Assembly (NCBI RefSeq): GCF_001715295.1
Contig: NZ_MDKB01000002.1
Location: 889,522-953,521, forward strand
Direction: 5' to 3'
Length of the DNA: 64,000 nt
Origin: Streptomyces griseus
Lineage (GTDB): Bacteria; Actinomycetota; Actinomycetes; Streptomycetales; Streptomycetaceae
Part shown: piece by piece, positions 1-8,399 of the stretch
Layout: each line of letters begins with the position of its first letter
Position numbering within the stretch: position 1 is the first letter of the stretch
The notes under the pieces: generated by a model
Databases searched by the model: none
Seen by the model: only the letters and a program-made list of their open reading frames with translations
Told to the model about the DNA's origin: nothing
Translations under genes and position numbers: made by a program

Positions 1-76
1 ACCGACCACGCGGCGAGTGCGCGTGCCAGGCGCCGCCGGGCAGACGGGACTTTCGCAACACGGCCTGGACGCCCGG

Positions 77-415
77 TCACTCGGGAGGCCGTACGTCGGC
101 CACCCCGTGGGCCAGGCCCACCAGGTCGAGCAGCGCCCGGCATCCGGCCGGTACGTTGCACAGCCGCAGCTCCACGCCCCCGGCGCGGCGCGCGACGAGT
201 CCCAGCCTGGCCACCGCCTCGACCAGGGCCAGGTCAGGACGCACCACCCCACCCAGGTCGCACTCCACCAGGACGGTCTCCGGCGCACCGTCCAGGAGGG
301 CCTCCAGCTCGGCGCAGAGCCCCGGTACGTCGGCCCGGGTGACACGGCCGGTGAGGACGAGGGCGCTCGGAGTGGCGTTCACACCACATGGACCGGCGGG
401 GTGCCCGGAACTCAT
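77..415 (-). CDS. STAS-domain protein (anti-sigma factor antagonist-like)
   Basis: A 112-residue single-domain protein with the STAS pattern: a hydrophobic strand (ALVLTGRVTRADVP, about 18-31), a second strand VLVECDLGGVV (about 49-59), and helices rich in Leu and Ala. STAS proteins of this size usually bind anti-sigma kinases and are controlled by phosphorylation of a Ser/Thr after an Asp; here the matching position reads CDLGGVVRPD with no obvious Ser/Thr, so classical phospho-switching is doubtful. The start is uncertain: ATG at 415 has no clear ribosome binding site, and a GTG at 382 is an alternative that trims the non-conserved N terminus. It lies 18 bp after the Uma2 gene on the same strand and may be co-transcribed with it. 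The STAS call is fairly secure; partner and role are unknown. Confidence 0.7.
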   Translation of the reverse strand: MSSGHPAGPCGVNATPSALVLTGRVTRADVPGLCAELEALLDGAPETVLVECDLGGVVRPDLALVEAVARLGLVARRAGGVELRLCNVPAGCRALLDLVGLAHGVADVRPPE

Positions 416-433
416 CGGCCCGGCGGGGCTGTC

Positions 434-1024
434 TCAGCCCGCCGGGAGGTTCCCCGTGTCCAGCTCCAGCCCGAACGGCTTCGGGAGCGTCAGCGTCTCG
501 CCGTACTCCACCGCTTCCAGGACCCGGTAGGTGCCGTCGCTCGGCTCCCCGTACAGGGTGGCGGTCGGGCGGCCGGTGTGCCACGGGTCGAGGAGCAGGA
601 ACAGCGCGACACCGGCCTTGGCATATCCGTGCGCCTTGCCGATGCGGTCGTGGTTGGCGTTGGCCGGTGAGGTGATCTCGACGACGAGCCGGGCCTCTTC
701 CGCCGGTACGCGGTTGCCGGGGCCGCCGACCACGGCGCGCGGCACGACGACGAGATCGGGGATGTACAGCCCGGCCCGCCCCGGCACGGACACCCCGAGC
801 GTCTGATAGATCCCCCAGTCCTCCGGAATCACGGAGTAGAGCCTGCGCTGGAGCAGCTCCGCGGTGGTGTTGTGGTCCTTGGACGGCGGTGGCGACACGG
901 TGACGATCCCCTCGATGATCTCCACCTTGCAGCCCTCGGGTGCGTCCGTCTCCTCCCAGATCCGGACGAGGTCGTCCCAGTCCTGGCCGTAGCCCGGCAC
1001 GGGATCGACGGTGAGTGCGCTCAT
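434..1024 (-). CDS. Uma2 family protein (DUF820, PD-(D/E)XK nuclease fold)
   Basis: A 196-residue protein of the Uma2/DUF820 family, which is expanded in Streptomyces and cyanobacteria and adopts a restriction-endonuclease-like fold. Visible hallmarks are EIIEGIVTVSPPPSKDHN near residues 34-52, the PDLVVVPR strand near 110 (Asp of the active site) and RLVVEITSPAN near 131 (Glu of the nuclease core), followed by a Lys/Arg-rich helix. A good AGGAG sits just upstream of the ATG. No restriction-modification or toxin partner is adjacent, so the substrate is unknown; many Uma2 genes are solitary. The family call is secure, the nuclease activity is inferred from the fold only. Confidence 0.85.
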   Translation of the reverse strand: MSALTVDPVPGYGQDWDDLVRIWEETDAPEGCKVEIIEGIVTVSPPPSKDHNTTAELLQRRLYSVIPEDWGIYQTLGVSVPGRAGLYIPDLVVVPRAVVGGPGNRVPAEEARLVVEITSPANANHDRIGKAHGYAKAGVALFLLLDPWHTGRPTATLYGEPSDGTYRVLEAVEYGETLTLPKPFGLELDTGNLPAG

Positions 1025-1122
1025 GGCGGTCTCCTCTTATCGGTGCGTCACCGATCCCAGCATGCCGAACGGGACCGGCGGTGGTCCACCGGTCCCGTTC
1101 ACCCGAAAGAGAAAAGCGCAGG

Positions 1123-2400
1123 TCAGGCGATACGTTCCCGCACGACCGGCGTGGCGGTGAACGGCGTGCCGGCCGGGGCGATGTCGTACGAGCCGGGCAG
1201 CGCCTCCAGCGCGTACCCGAACTTCTCGGGGGTGTCCGTGTGCAGGGTGAGGAGCGGCTGCCCCTCCGTCACGACGTCGCCCGGCTTGGCGTGCAGTTCC
1301 ACTCCGGCACCGGCCTGCACCGGGTCCTCCTTGCGCGCGCGGCCGGCGCCGAGACGCCAGGCGGCGACACCGACGTCGTAGGCGTCCAGGCGCGTCAGGA
1401 CGCCGGACGACGGGGCCGTGACCACGTGCTGTTCGCGGGCGACGGGCAGCTCGGCGTCCGGGTCGCCGCCCTGGGCGGAGATCATGCGGCGCCACACGTC
1501 CATGGCGGAGCCGTCGGCGAGGGCCTTCTCCGGGTCGGCGTCCTTGAGCCCGGCGGCGTCGAGCATCTCGCGGGCGAGCGCCAGGGTCAGGTCGACGACG
1601 TCCTTCGGGCCGCCGCCGGCGAGGACCTCGACGGACTCGCGTACCTCCAGGGCGTTGCCCGCGGTCAGACCGAGCGGCGTCGCCATGTCGGTGAGCAGCG
1701 CCACGGTGCGCACGCCGCTGTCGGTACCCAGGGCGACCATGGTGGAGGCCAGTTCGCGGGCGTCCTCGATGGTCTTCATGAAGGCGCCGGAGCCGACCTT
1801 GACGTCCAGGACGAGCGCACCGGTGCCCTCGGCGATCTTCTTGGACATGATCGAGCTGGCGATGAGCGGGATCGCCTCGACGGTGCCGGTGACGTCGCGC
1901 AGCGCGTACAGCTTCTTGTCCGCGGGGGCCAGTCCGTCGCCCGCCGCGCAGATCACGGCGCCGGTGGTGTCCAGCACGTCCAGCATCTCGGCGTTGGAGA
2001 GGTGGGCGCGCCAGCCGGGGACGGACTCCAGCTTGTCGAGGGTGCCGCCGGTGTGACCGAGGCCCCGGCCGCTGAGCTGCGGCACGGCCGCGCCGCAGGC
2101 GGCGACGAGCGGGGCGAGCGGAAGGGTGATCTTGTCGCCGACGCCACCGGTGGAGTGCTTGTCGGTGGTGGGACGCGAGAGGGTGTGGAAGTCCATCCGC
2201 TCACCGGAGGCGATCATGGCGGCGGTCCAGCGGGCGATCTCGGTGCGGTTCATGCCGTTGAGCAGGATCGCCATGGCCAGCGCGGACATCTGCTCGTCGG
2301 CGACCTCGCCGCGGGTGTACGCGTCGATGACCCAGTCGATCTGCTCGGGGCTGAGCTCGCCGCGGTCCCGCTTGGTGCGGATGACGGAAATGGCGTCCAT
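1123..2400 (-). CDS. deoA: thymidine phosphorylase
   Basis: A 425-residue pyrimidine-nucleoside phosphorylase that splits thymidine or deoxyuridine with phosphate to the base and deoxyribose-1-phosphate. The family signature reads SGRGLGHTGGTLDKLE (about residues 108-123), and the N-terminal helix MDAISVIRTKRDRGELS and the phosphate-binding KHSTGGVGDK loop (about 80-89) are present; length is normal. It lies 119 bp downstream of cytidine deaminase on the same strand, separated by a strong hairpin and by an inverted repeat at 2453-2464 that recurs before the transporter genes, so it probably has its own promoter in the same regulon. Assigned with high confidence. Confidence 0.95.
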   Translation of the reverse strand: MDAISVIRTKRDRGELSPEQIDWVIDAYTRGEVADEQMSALAMAILLNGMNRTEIARWTAAMIASGERMDFHTLSRPTTDKHSTGGVGDKITLPLAPLVAACGAAVPQLSGRGLGHTGGTLDKLESVPGWRAHLSNAEMLDVLDTTGAVICAAGDGLAPADKKLYALRDVTGTVEAIPLIASSIMSKKIAEGTGALVLDVKVGSGAFMKTIEDARELASTMVALGTDSGVRTVALLTDMATPLGLTAGNALEVRESVEVLAGGGPKDVVDLTLALAREMLDAAGLKDADPEKALADGSAMDVWRRMISAQGGDPDAELPVAREQHVVTAPSSGVLTRLDAYDVGVAAWRLGAGRARKEDPVQAGAGVELHAKPGDVVTEGQPLLTLHTDTPEKFGYALEALPGSYDIAPAGTPFTATPVVRERIA

Positions 2401-2452
2401 GGTCCTGGGTGTCCTTCCGGCAGGGGTGCGCTACGCAGAGTCCTCACTGACT

Positions 2453-2464
2453 CTACGCGCATAG
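2453..2464 (-). promoter_or_regulatory. candidate operator, site 1 (CTATGCGCGTAG on the minus strand)
   Basis: A 12-bp near-palindrome inside a 16-bp inverted repeat (2451-2466, arms CTCTA/TAGAG), about 53 bp before the deoA start. The same element recurs before the ABC ATPase gene (6949-6960) and the BMP lipoprotein gene (8322-8333). The factor that binds it is not identified. Confidence 0.5.
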
Positions 2465-2478
2465 AGGGGAGATACGGG

Positions 2479-2509
2479 CGTGGCCCTCCCGGTCGTCGGG
2501 AGGGCCACG
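2479..2509 (-). terminator. intrinsic terminator-like hairpin after cdd
   Basis: A perfect 13-bp stem (GTGGCCCTCCCG and its complement, plus one closing C-G pair) with a 5-nt loop, starting 11 bp past the cdd stop and before deoA. It probably ends the transporter-cdd transcript, with deoA initiated separately. Confidence 0.7.
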
Positions 2510-2519
2510 GCGGTCGTTC

Positions 2520-2933
2520 CTATCCGAGGTGCTGCGGCCCGAACGCCTGCGGCAGCATCTCGTCGAGCGTACGCAGACCGTCCGGGGTCTCCAGGACGAG
2601 CCCCGGCCCCCCGAACTCGTACAGCAGCTGCCGGCACCGGCCGCACGGCACGAGCACCGCGCCGGCGCCGTCCACGCAGGTGAAGTGCGTCAGCCGGCCT
2701 CCGCCCGTGGCGGCCAGCTGGGAGACCAGGCCGCACTCGGCGCACAGGCCGATGCCGTACGAGGCGTTCTCGACGTTGCAGCCCGCGACGGTGCGCCCGT
2801 CGTCGACCAGGGCGGCCGCCCCGACGGGGTAGCCCGAGTAGGGGGCGTACGCCCGGGACATGGCCTCCCGGGCGGTCTCCCGCAGGGCGTCCCAGTCCAC
2901 GGGCGCGGGCGGACCCGCGGGCGGGGGCGTCAC
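2520..2933 (-). CDS. cdd: cytidine deaminase
   Basis: A 137-residue homotetrameric-type cytidine deaminase converting cytidine or deoxycytidine to uridine or deoxyuridine. Both zinc motifs are intact: CNVENASYG (zinc Cys and catalytic Glu, about residues 58-66) and PCGRCRQ (two zinc Cys, about 97-103). It starts at a GTG that overlaps the stop of the upstream permease gene by 4 bases, so it is translationally coupled to the nucleoside transporter and should act on imported pyrimidine nucleosides. The product feeds deoA just downstream. Confidence 0.95.
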   Translation of the reverse strand: MTPPPAGPPAPVDWDALRETAREAMSRAYAPYSGYPVGAAALVDDGRTVAGCNVENASYGIGLCAECGLVSQLAATGGGRLTHFTCVDGAGAVLVPCGRCRQLLYEFGGPGLVLETPDGLRTLDEMLPQAFGPQHLG

Positions 2934-4195
2934 TTGCCCTCGCCCTTGCGGTACGGCATGCCGTCCGCCTTGGGCATCCGCAGCCGCTGCGCCGACAGTG
3001 CGAGCACCAGCAGCGTCGTGACGTACGGGGCGGCGTCCACGAACTGGCTCGGAACCTGGTCGGTCAGCGCGTACCAGGTGAACAGCAGCGCCGAGACGGC
3101 CGCCGAGACCACCGCCGCCACGTACTTCTTCCGGTACAGCTGCCAGAACACCACGATCACCAGCAGGATCGCCAGGAGCAGCAGCATCGCGTGGACGTTG
3201 TCGGCGCCGCCGCGCAGCTTGAGGCTGTCGGTGAAGCCGAAGAGCCCGGCGCCCAGCGCCATGCCGCCCGGCATCCAGTTACCGAAGATCATCGCGGCGA
3301 GGCCGATGTAACCGCGGCCGCCGGTCTGGCCCTCCTGGTAGATGCTGGTGGCGACGAGGGCGAGGAAGGCACCGCCGAGCCCGGCCAGGCCGCCGGAGAT
3401 CGTGACGGCGATGTACTTGTACTTGTAGACGTTGACGCCGAGCGTCTCCGCGGCCACCGGGCTCTCACCGCAGGAGCGCAGGCGCAGACCGAACGCCGTC
3501 CGCCACAGCACCCACCAGGTGACCGGGATCAGCAGCAGGGCGACCACGGTCAGCAGGGACAGTCCGGTGACCAGGCCGCCGATGATGCCGGCGAGGTCGG
3601 AGACGAAGAACCAGTGGTGCTGCTGGAGGTCCTGCATCCAGTCCGACAGCCCGGGAACGGTGATCTTGTCGATCTCCTCCAGGCGCGGTGACTGCTTGGA
3701 GGAACCGCCGGGCTCCTCGGCGAACGTGAAGTTGGACAGGTAACGGGTGACGCCGACGGCGAGGATGTTGATCGCCACACCGGAGACGATGTGGTTCACC
3801 CCGAACGTGACGGTGATGACCGCGTGCAGCAGTCCGCCGAGCGCACCACCGATGATCCCGAACAGGACACCCATCCAGGGGCCCCACTGGAAGCCCGCCC
3901 AGGCGCCGAACCAGGTGCCGAGGATCATCATGCCCTCGAGCCCGATGTTGACGACCCCGGCCCGCTCGGCCCAGAGGCCGCCGAGGCCGGCCAGGCCGAT
4001 CGGCACGGCGAGTTCCAGGGCGCCGCGCACCTGACCCACGGACGTCACATCGTTCGCCCCGCTGATCAGGCGGACCAGCGAGACGAGGGCCAGCGCCCCG
4101 GCGATGACCAGGAGGACGACGGGCAGGGAGAGCTTGCGTCGGCCGCCGCCCTTCCGGGGGGCGACACGTGCGGCGGAGACATCGCTGGTGCTCAC
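2930..4195 (-). CDS. ABC transporter permease, BMP/nucleoside type (YufQ-like)
   Basis: A 421-residue integral membrane permease of the BPD_transp_2 family. About ten hydrophobic segments are visible, with the family-typical stretch VNIGLEGMMILGTWFG near residues 85-100 and the cytoplasmic loop GLRLRSCGESPVAAETLGVN near 238-257 that contacts the ATPase. The N-terminal 25 residues are basic and cytoplasmic. It overlaps both neighbours by 4 bases (GTGA junctions), placing it in one operon with the ATPase, second permease and cdd. Paired YufP/YufQ permeases with a BMP lipoprotein import purine and pyrimidine nucleosides in characterised systems; here the cdd and deoA neighbours support that substrate class. 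Confidence 0.9.
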   Translation of the reverse strand: MSTSDVSAARVAPRKGGGRRKLSLPVVLLVIAGALALVSLVRLISGANDVTSVGQVRGALELAVPIGLAGLGGLWAERAGVVNIGLEGMMILGTWFGAWAGFQWGPWMGVLFGIIGGALGGLLHAVITVTFGVNHIVSGVAINILAVGVTRYLSNFTFAEEPGGSSKQSPRLEEIDKITVPGLSDWMQDLQQHHWFFVSDLAGIIGGLVTGLSLLTVVALLLIPVTWWVLWRTAFGLRLRSCGESPVAAETLGVNVYKYKYIAVTISGGLAGLGGAFLALVATSIYQEGQTGGRGYIGLAAMIFGNWMPGGMALGAGLFGFTDSLKLRGGADNVHAMLLLLAILLVIVVFWQLYRKKYVAAVVSAAVSALLFTWYALTDQVPSQFVDAAPYVTTLLVLALSAQRLRMPKADGMPYRKGEGK

Positions 4196-5310
4196 AGGGC
4201 CGCCTCCTTCTCGGTCGTGAGGGCGTGGCCGGCAGCGAGCTCCTCGCCGACCTTCTGCTGCTGACGGCGGGTCCCGTAACGCCGGACCAGTTCGTAGCTG
4301 ATGACGACGGAGATCACGATCAGGCCCTGCATGATCGTGGCGATCTCCTTCTCGAACCCGAACTGGTCGAGCGACGAGGAGGCCTTGTCCAGGAAGGCGA
4401 TCAGCAGGGCGCTGAGGGCGATGCCCACGGGGTGGTTGCGGCCGAGCAGCGCGATGGTGATGCCGGTGAAGCCGATGCCGACCGGGAAGTCGAGGCTGTA
4501 GGTGTGGGTGTCGCCCAGCAGCGTGGGCATCCCGGCCAGACCCGCGACGGCGCCGGAGATCAGCATCGAGGTGAGGATCATCTTCTTGGCGTCCACGCCG
4601 GAGGCCTGGGCGGCGCTCTCGCTGGCGCCCGTGGCCCGCAGGTCGAAGCCGAAGCGGGTGCGGTTCAGGACGAACCAGTAGACGAGGCCGCAGCCCGCGG
4701 CGACGAAGGTGAACCCGTAGATCTCACCGGCTTCGGCGCCCAGGGAGAGTCCCGGGAACCAGCCGGACTCCGGGATGTCGCCCGTCGTCAGGTTGTTGGA
4801 GCCGGCCGCCTGCTCGCCGAAGTTCTTCGGCAGGATCAGCCAGGCGATCAGCGAGGTGGCGATGGAGTTGAGCATGATCGTCGCGACGACCTCGCTCACT
4901 CCGCGGGTCGTCTTCAGGAACCCGGCGATACCCGCCCAGAAGGCGCCCACCAGCATCGCGACGATCACGATGAGGAAGATCTGCAGCGGGCCGGGAAGGT
5001 CCACGCTCGCCCCGACCAGGGCGGCCATCATCGCGGCGAGACGGTACTGCCCGTCGACGCCGATGTTGAAGAGGTTCATCCGGAAGCCGATGGCGACCGC
5101 GAGCGCCGCGAGGTAGTACGTACCGGCCTGGTTGACGATCAGCACCTGCACGTCGGAGTACGAGGCCTGCTCGAACAGCAGCCGGTACAGCTCGAACGGA
5201 TCGCGGTTCGAGATGAGCAGGACGACGGTGGTGAGCGCGAAGGCCACCACCAGGGCCAGTACCGGACCGGCGAATCCCAGGACGATCCGGTCCTTGTCGA
5301 ATTTCTTCAT
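4192..5310 (-). CDS. ABC transporter permease, BMP/nucleoside type (YufP-like)
   Basis: A 372-residue permease, the partner of the downstream one. It begins with a short basic stretch and the first membrane segment at about 9-31, has the substrate-pathway region FNIGVDGQYRLAAMMAALVG near 81-100, and the ATPase-coupling loop FDLRATGASESAAQASGVDAKK near 225-246. Its start ATG shares one base with the ATPase stop (TGATG) and its stop overlaps the next permease, so the genes are tightly coupled. Together they should form the heterodimeric channel of the nucleoside importer. Confidence 0.9.
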   Translation of the reverse strand: MKKFDKDRIVLGFAGPVLALVVAFALTTVVLLISNRDPFELYRLLFEQASYSDVQVLIVNQAGTYYLAALAVAIGFRMNLFNIGVDGQYRLAAMMAALVGASVDLPGPLQIFLIVIVAMLVGAFWAGIAGFLKTTRGVSEVVATIMLNSIATSLIAWLILPKNFGEQAAGSNNLTTGDIPESGWFPGLSLGAEAGEIYGFTFVAAGCGLVYWFVLNRTRFGFDLRATGASESAAQASGVDAKKMILTSMLISGAVAGLAGMPTLLGDTHTYSLDFPVGIGFTGITIALLGRNHPVGIALSALLIAFLDKASSSLDQFGFEKEIATIMQGLIVISVVISYELVRRYGTRRQQQKVGEELAAGHALTTEKEAAL

Positions 5311-6905
5311 CAGGCCTCGTCCTCCGGTGCTGCTTCGAGGTGACCGGCGGCGGCGCCGGTCATGGCCGAGCCCAGTTCCTCGGGGGTGATGGTGGCGGGG
5401 TCGGCGTCCGCGACGAGCCGGCCCCGGTACATGACGCGCAGGGTGTCGGAGAGCCCGATGAGCTCGTCCAGGTCCGCGGAGATGAGCAGGACGGCGAGCC
5501 CTTCGCGGCGCGCCTCACGGATCTGGTCCCAGATCTGAGCCTGGGCGCCGACGTCCACGCCGCGCGTGGGGTGGGCGGCGATCAGGAGCTTGGGAGCGTG
5601 GCTCATCTCGCGGCCGACGATCAGCTTCTGCTGGTTGCCGCCGGACAGGGAGCCGGCGGTGACCTCGATGCCGGGGGTGCGGACGTCGTACTCGCGGACG
5701 ATGCGCTCGGTGTCGGTGCGCGCCGCCTTCGGGTCCAGCAGGAAACCGCGGCTGTTGGGCTTCTCGGTGACGTGGCCGAGGATGCGGTTCTCCCAGAGCG
5801 GGGCGTCCAGCAGCACACCGTGGCGGTGGCGGTCCTCGGGGATGTACCCGATGCCGCTCTCGCGCCGCTTGCGGGTGGGGACGCGGGAGATGTCGTCGGC
5901 GTCCAGGGTGATGACCCCGCTGTCCGGGGTCCGCATCCCGACGAGCGCCTCGATCAGCTCGGTCTGGCCGTTGCCCTCGACGCCCGCGATCCCGAGGACC
6001 TCGCCCTTGTGGATCGTGAAGCCGACGTCGGACAGGACGTCACGGACGACCCCGTCCGGGTCCGTCGCACCGAGGGAGAGGCCCTCGACGCGGAGCATCG
6101 GCACATCCGTCACCGTGGACTCACGCGTCTCGGGCGAGGGCAGTTCGCTGCCGACCATCAGCTCGGCGAGCTGCTTGGTCGTGGTGTTCGCGGGGTCGGC
6201 GGTGCCCACCGTCGTACCCCGGCGGATCACCGTGATCTCGTCGGCGACGGAGAGGACCTCGCCGAGCTTGTGCGAGATGAAGATGACGGTGAGCCCCTCG
6301 GCCTTGAGCTCGCGGAGGTTCGCGAAGAGCGCGTCGACCTCCTGCGGGACGAGCACGGCGGTCGGCTCGTCCAGGATGAGGATACGGGCGCCGCGGTAGA
6401 GGACCTTGAGGATCTCCACGCGCTGGCGGTCGGCGACCCCGAGGTCCTCGACGAGGGCGTCGGGCCTGACGCCCAGCCCGTACGCGTCGGAGATCTCCAT
6501 GATCTTCCTACGGGCGGCGGAGCCGATGCCGTGCAGCTTCTCACCGCCGAGGACGACGTTCTCCAGCACGGTGAAGTTGTCGGCGAGCATGAAGTGCTGG
6601 TGCACCATGCCGATGCCGCGCGCGATGGCGTCGCCCGGGTTGGCGAACGACACCTCCTCGCCGTCCACGGCGATGGTCCCCTCGTCCGGCTTCTGCATGC
6701 CGTAGAGGATCTTCATCAGGGTGGACTTGCCGGCGCCGTTCTCACCGACGAGGGCGTGGACGGTGCCCTTGCGGACGGTGATGCTGATGTCGTGGTTGGC
6801 GACGACACCGGGGAAGCGCTTGGTGATGCCGTGCAGTTCTACGGCAGGGGGACTGCTGGACGCGTTGATGACGCACTCTCCTTGGCCGGACAGGAGCGGG
6901 GGCAC
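5310..6905 (-). CDS. ABC transporter ATP-binding protein, two NBD domains (nucleoside importer)
   Basis: A double ATPase of about 530 residues. The first domain has Walker A GENGAGKST (about 53-61) and Walker B ILILDEPTAVL (about 174-184). The second has a degenerate Walker A GVEGNGQTEL (about 300-309), the signature LSGGNQQKL (about 418-426) and LLIAAHPTRGVD at the Walker B site, as is usual for RbsA/YufO-type proteins. The start is unresolved: GTG at 6905 is the longest reading but has no ribosome binding site, while AAGGAG at about 6878-6883 precedes an in-frame ATC at 6869, a position where no ATG/GTG/TTG exists. Operator-like site 2 lies just upstream. Confidence 0.92.
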   Translation of the reverse strand: MPPLLSGQGECVINASSSPPAVELHGITKRFPGVVANHDISITVRKGTVHALVGENGAGKSTLMKILYGMQKPDEGTIAVDGEEVSFANPGDAIARGIGMVHQHFMLADNFTVLENVVLGGEKLHGIGSAARRKIMEISDAYGLGVRPDALVEDLGVADRQRVEILKVLYRGARILILDEPTAVLVPQEVDALFANLRELKAEGLTVIFISHKLGEVLSVADEITVIRRGTTVGTADPANTTTKQLAELMVGSELPSPETRESTVTDVPMLRVEGLSLGATDPDGVVRDVLSDVGFTIHKGEVLGIAGVEGNGQTELIEALVGMRTPDSGVITLDADDISRVPTRKRRESGIGYIPEDRHRHGVLLDAPLWENRILGHVTEKPNSRGFLLDPKAARTDTERIVREYDVRTPGIEVTAGSLSGGNQQKLIVGREMSHAPKLLIAAHPTRGVDVGAQAQIWDQIREARREGLAVLLISADLDELIGLSDTLRVMYRGRLVADADPATITPEELGSAMTGAAAGHLEAAPEDEA

Positions 6906-6948
6906 AGGGGCAGAGGGGCGGGGGTGAAGTTATCGCGCCTCGGGCTGT

Positions 6949-6960
6949 CTACACGCGTAG
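6949..6960 (-). promoter_or_regulatory. candidate operator, site 2 (CTACGCGTGTAG on the minus strand)
   Basis: A 12-bp inverted repeat with perfect CTAC/GTAG arms, 44 bp before the longest reading of the ABC ATPase gene. It matches site 1 at 10 of 12 positions and site 3 at 9 of 12. It is likely to control the permease-cdd operon. Confidence 0.5.
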
Positions 6961-7139
6961 CGCTGCCGAATCGTAAAACGTGGGCACCGAGCACGGACCG
7001 GACACGTGGTCCGGGTCCCGTACGAGCAGGACACTGCGACGGGCGGATCTTCTCCGGGGTTCTTCTTGCGCGTTGTACTTCGGGTTTTCCGCGACGGGTA
7101 CGCGGGCCCCGCGACGCCGCGGGCTTTCCGGCGGCGGGG

Positions 7140-7185
7140 ACCCGTGGGCCCGGAGCGGCGTGGTGCGCGCTCCGGGCCCACGGGT
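7140..7185 (-). terminator. intrinsic terminator after BMP lipoprotein gene
   Basis: A perfect 17-bp stem (7140-7156 with 7169-7185) and a 12-nt loop, 24 bp past the lipoprotein stop codon. There is no long T tract, as is common in Streptomyces. It separates the receptor gene from the rest of the transporter operon. Confidence 0.75.
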
Positions 7186-7208
7186 GACCGGTGTGACGAC
7201 CTGGGTCG

Positions 7209-8261
7209 TTACGGGGTGGTCTTGACCGTGATCGTGCCGTCGACGATTTCCTTCTTCGCCTTGTCCACGGCGGCGATGACGTCCGTCATCTTGGTGAAGG
7301 CCGGGTTCGACATGGCCAGGCCGACGCCGTCCTTGGCGAGGCCGTAGCGGACCTCACCGGACTGCGGCTTGCCGTCCTGGACGGACTTGATCAGGTTGAG
7401 GACGGAGTCCTCGACGTCCTTGGTGACCGAGGTCAGGATGGACTCCTTGTAGGCGGCGAGCCCTTCCTGCTGGTACTGGTCGGAGTCGACGCCGATGTTC
7501 CACTTGCCGGCCTTGGAGACGGCCTCGATGGCACCGGAACCGGCCAGACCGGCCGCCGAGTAGACCACGTCGGCACCCTTGTCGAGCTGGCCCTGGGCGG
7601 CGGCCTTGCCGAGGTCCGGCTTGGAGAAGCCGTCGAAGTTCGGCGGCTGGGTCAGGTACTGCGGGAGCACCTTCACCGAGGGGTCGGTGTCCTTGACGCC
7701 CTGCTGGAAGCCGGCCTGGAACTTCTTGATCAGCGGGGTCTCGACACCACCGATGAAGCCGACCGTCTTGGTCTTGGTGACCTTGGCGGCGGCGACGCCC
7801 GCGAGGTAGGAGCCCTGCTCCTCGTTGAAGACGATGTTGGCGATGTTGGCGCCGGTCACCGAGGCGTCGTCGATGATGCCGAAGGTGGTCTTCGGGAACT
7901 TCGGGGCGACCTTCTTTATGGCGGGGGCGTAGGCGAAGCCGACACCGATCACCGGGTTGTTGCCGGCGCGGGCCAGCGAGGTGAGGCGCTGGACCTTGTC
8001 CGCGTCCGACTCACCCTCGGAGGGCTCGGCCTCGGTGCCCTTGACGCCGAGGTCCTTCTGGGCCCGTGCCAGGCCCGCGTAGGCGGCGTCGTTGAACGAC
8101 TGGTCGCCACGGCCGCCGATGTCGTAGGCGATGGCCGTCTTGTCGGCCTTCGAGTCGGTGGTGCTGGTGGACGAGGAGGACGACTCGCCACACGCCGATA
8201 CGCTCAGCGCGAGTGCCGCGGACATGACGCCCACGGTGGCAATCCTGGTGATCCGGCGCAA
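7209..8261 (-). CDS. BMP family lipoprotein, nucleoside-binding receptor
   Basis: A 350-residue BMP (basic membrane protein/PnrA-like) substrate-binding lipoprotein. The signal peptide MRRITRIATVGVMSAALALS is followed by the lipobox VSAC with the lipidated Cys at 24, then a Ser/Thr linker. The binding domain shows IAYDIGGRGDQSFND near 43-57 (the Asp and Phe of this loop contact nucleoside in the PnrA family) and the typical GFIGGVETPLIKKFQAGF at about 167-184. It starts with TTG at 8261, supported by AAGGAG 8 nt upstream. It is the receptor for the adjacent permeases and ATPase although it has its own terminator and operator-like site, which would allow the expected higher expression of the receptor. 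Confidence 0.93.
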   Translation of the reverse strand: MRRITRIATVGVMSAALALSVSACGESSSSSTSTTDSKADKTAIAYDIGGRGDQSFNDAAYAGLARAQKDLGVKGTEAEPSEGESDADKVQRLTSLARAGNNPVIGVGFAYAPAIKKVAPKFPKTTFGIIDDASVTGANIANIVFNEEQGSYLAGVAAAKVTKTKTVGFIGGVETPLIKKFQAGFQQGVKDTDPSVKVLPQYLTQPPNFDGFSKPDLGKAAAQGQLDKGADVVYSAAGLAGSGAIEAVSKAGKWNIGVDSDQYQQEGLAAYKESILTSVTKDVEDSVLNLIKSVQDGKPQSGEVRYGLAKDGVGLAMSNPAFTKMTDVIAAVDKAKKEIVDGTITVKTTP

Positions 8262-8321
8262 GGGAAGGCTCCTTCAAACCTGACCGAAGCGCCTCTTCCG
8301 GCGCTGGTTTCGCCGCGATCG

Positions 8322-8333
8322 TAACGCGCGTAG
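8322..8333 (-). promoter_or_regulatory. candidate operator, site 3
   Basis: On the plus strand this reads TAACGCGCGTAG, followed by ATGTCAG; it matches the consensus CTAYGCGYGTAG at 10 of 12 positions. It lies about 60 bp before the TTG start of the lipoprotein gene. It is the weakest of the three copies. Confidence 0.4.
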
Positions 8334-8399
8334 ATGTCAGATAAGGACCTGTACGGAAGCCGTTATCGGATCGTCGCGAACAGCAGGTGTCCTGTCCGG

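Larger units (their letters stand above)
6906..7208. other. intergenic region between lipoprotein gene and ABC ATPase gene
   Basis: About 300 bp with no gene. It holds the terminator of the lipoprotein gene (7140-7185), operator-like site 2 (6949-6960) and presumably the promoter of the ATPase-permease-cdd operon, which would therefore be transcribed separately from the receptor gene. Base composition around 6960-7100 is noticeably less GC-rich than the genes. Confidence 0.6.

Noticed and set aside
434..1024. Restriction-modification or toxin-antitoxin system around the Uma2 gene
   Set aside because: No methylase, specificity subunit or antitoxin-like gene is adjacent; only a STAS protein follows.
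1015..2832. Long plus-strand open frame opposite deoA and cdd (605 codons)
   Set aside because: It is antisense to two clearly recognised genes; high GC at third positions creates stop-free complementary frames. No domain is recognisable.
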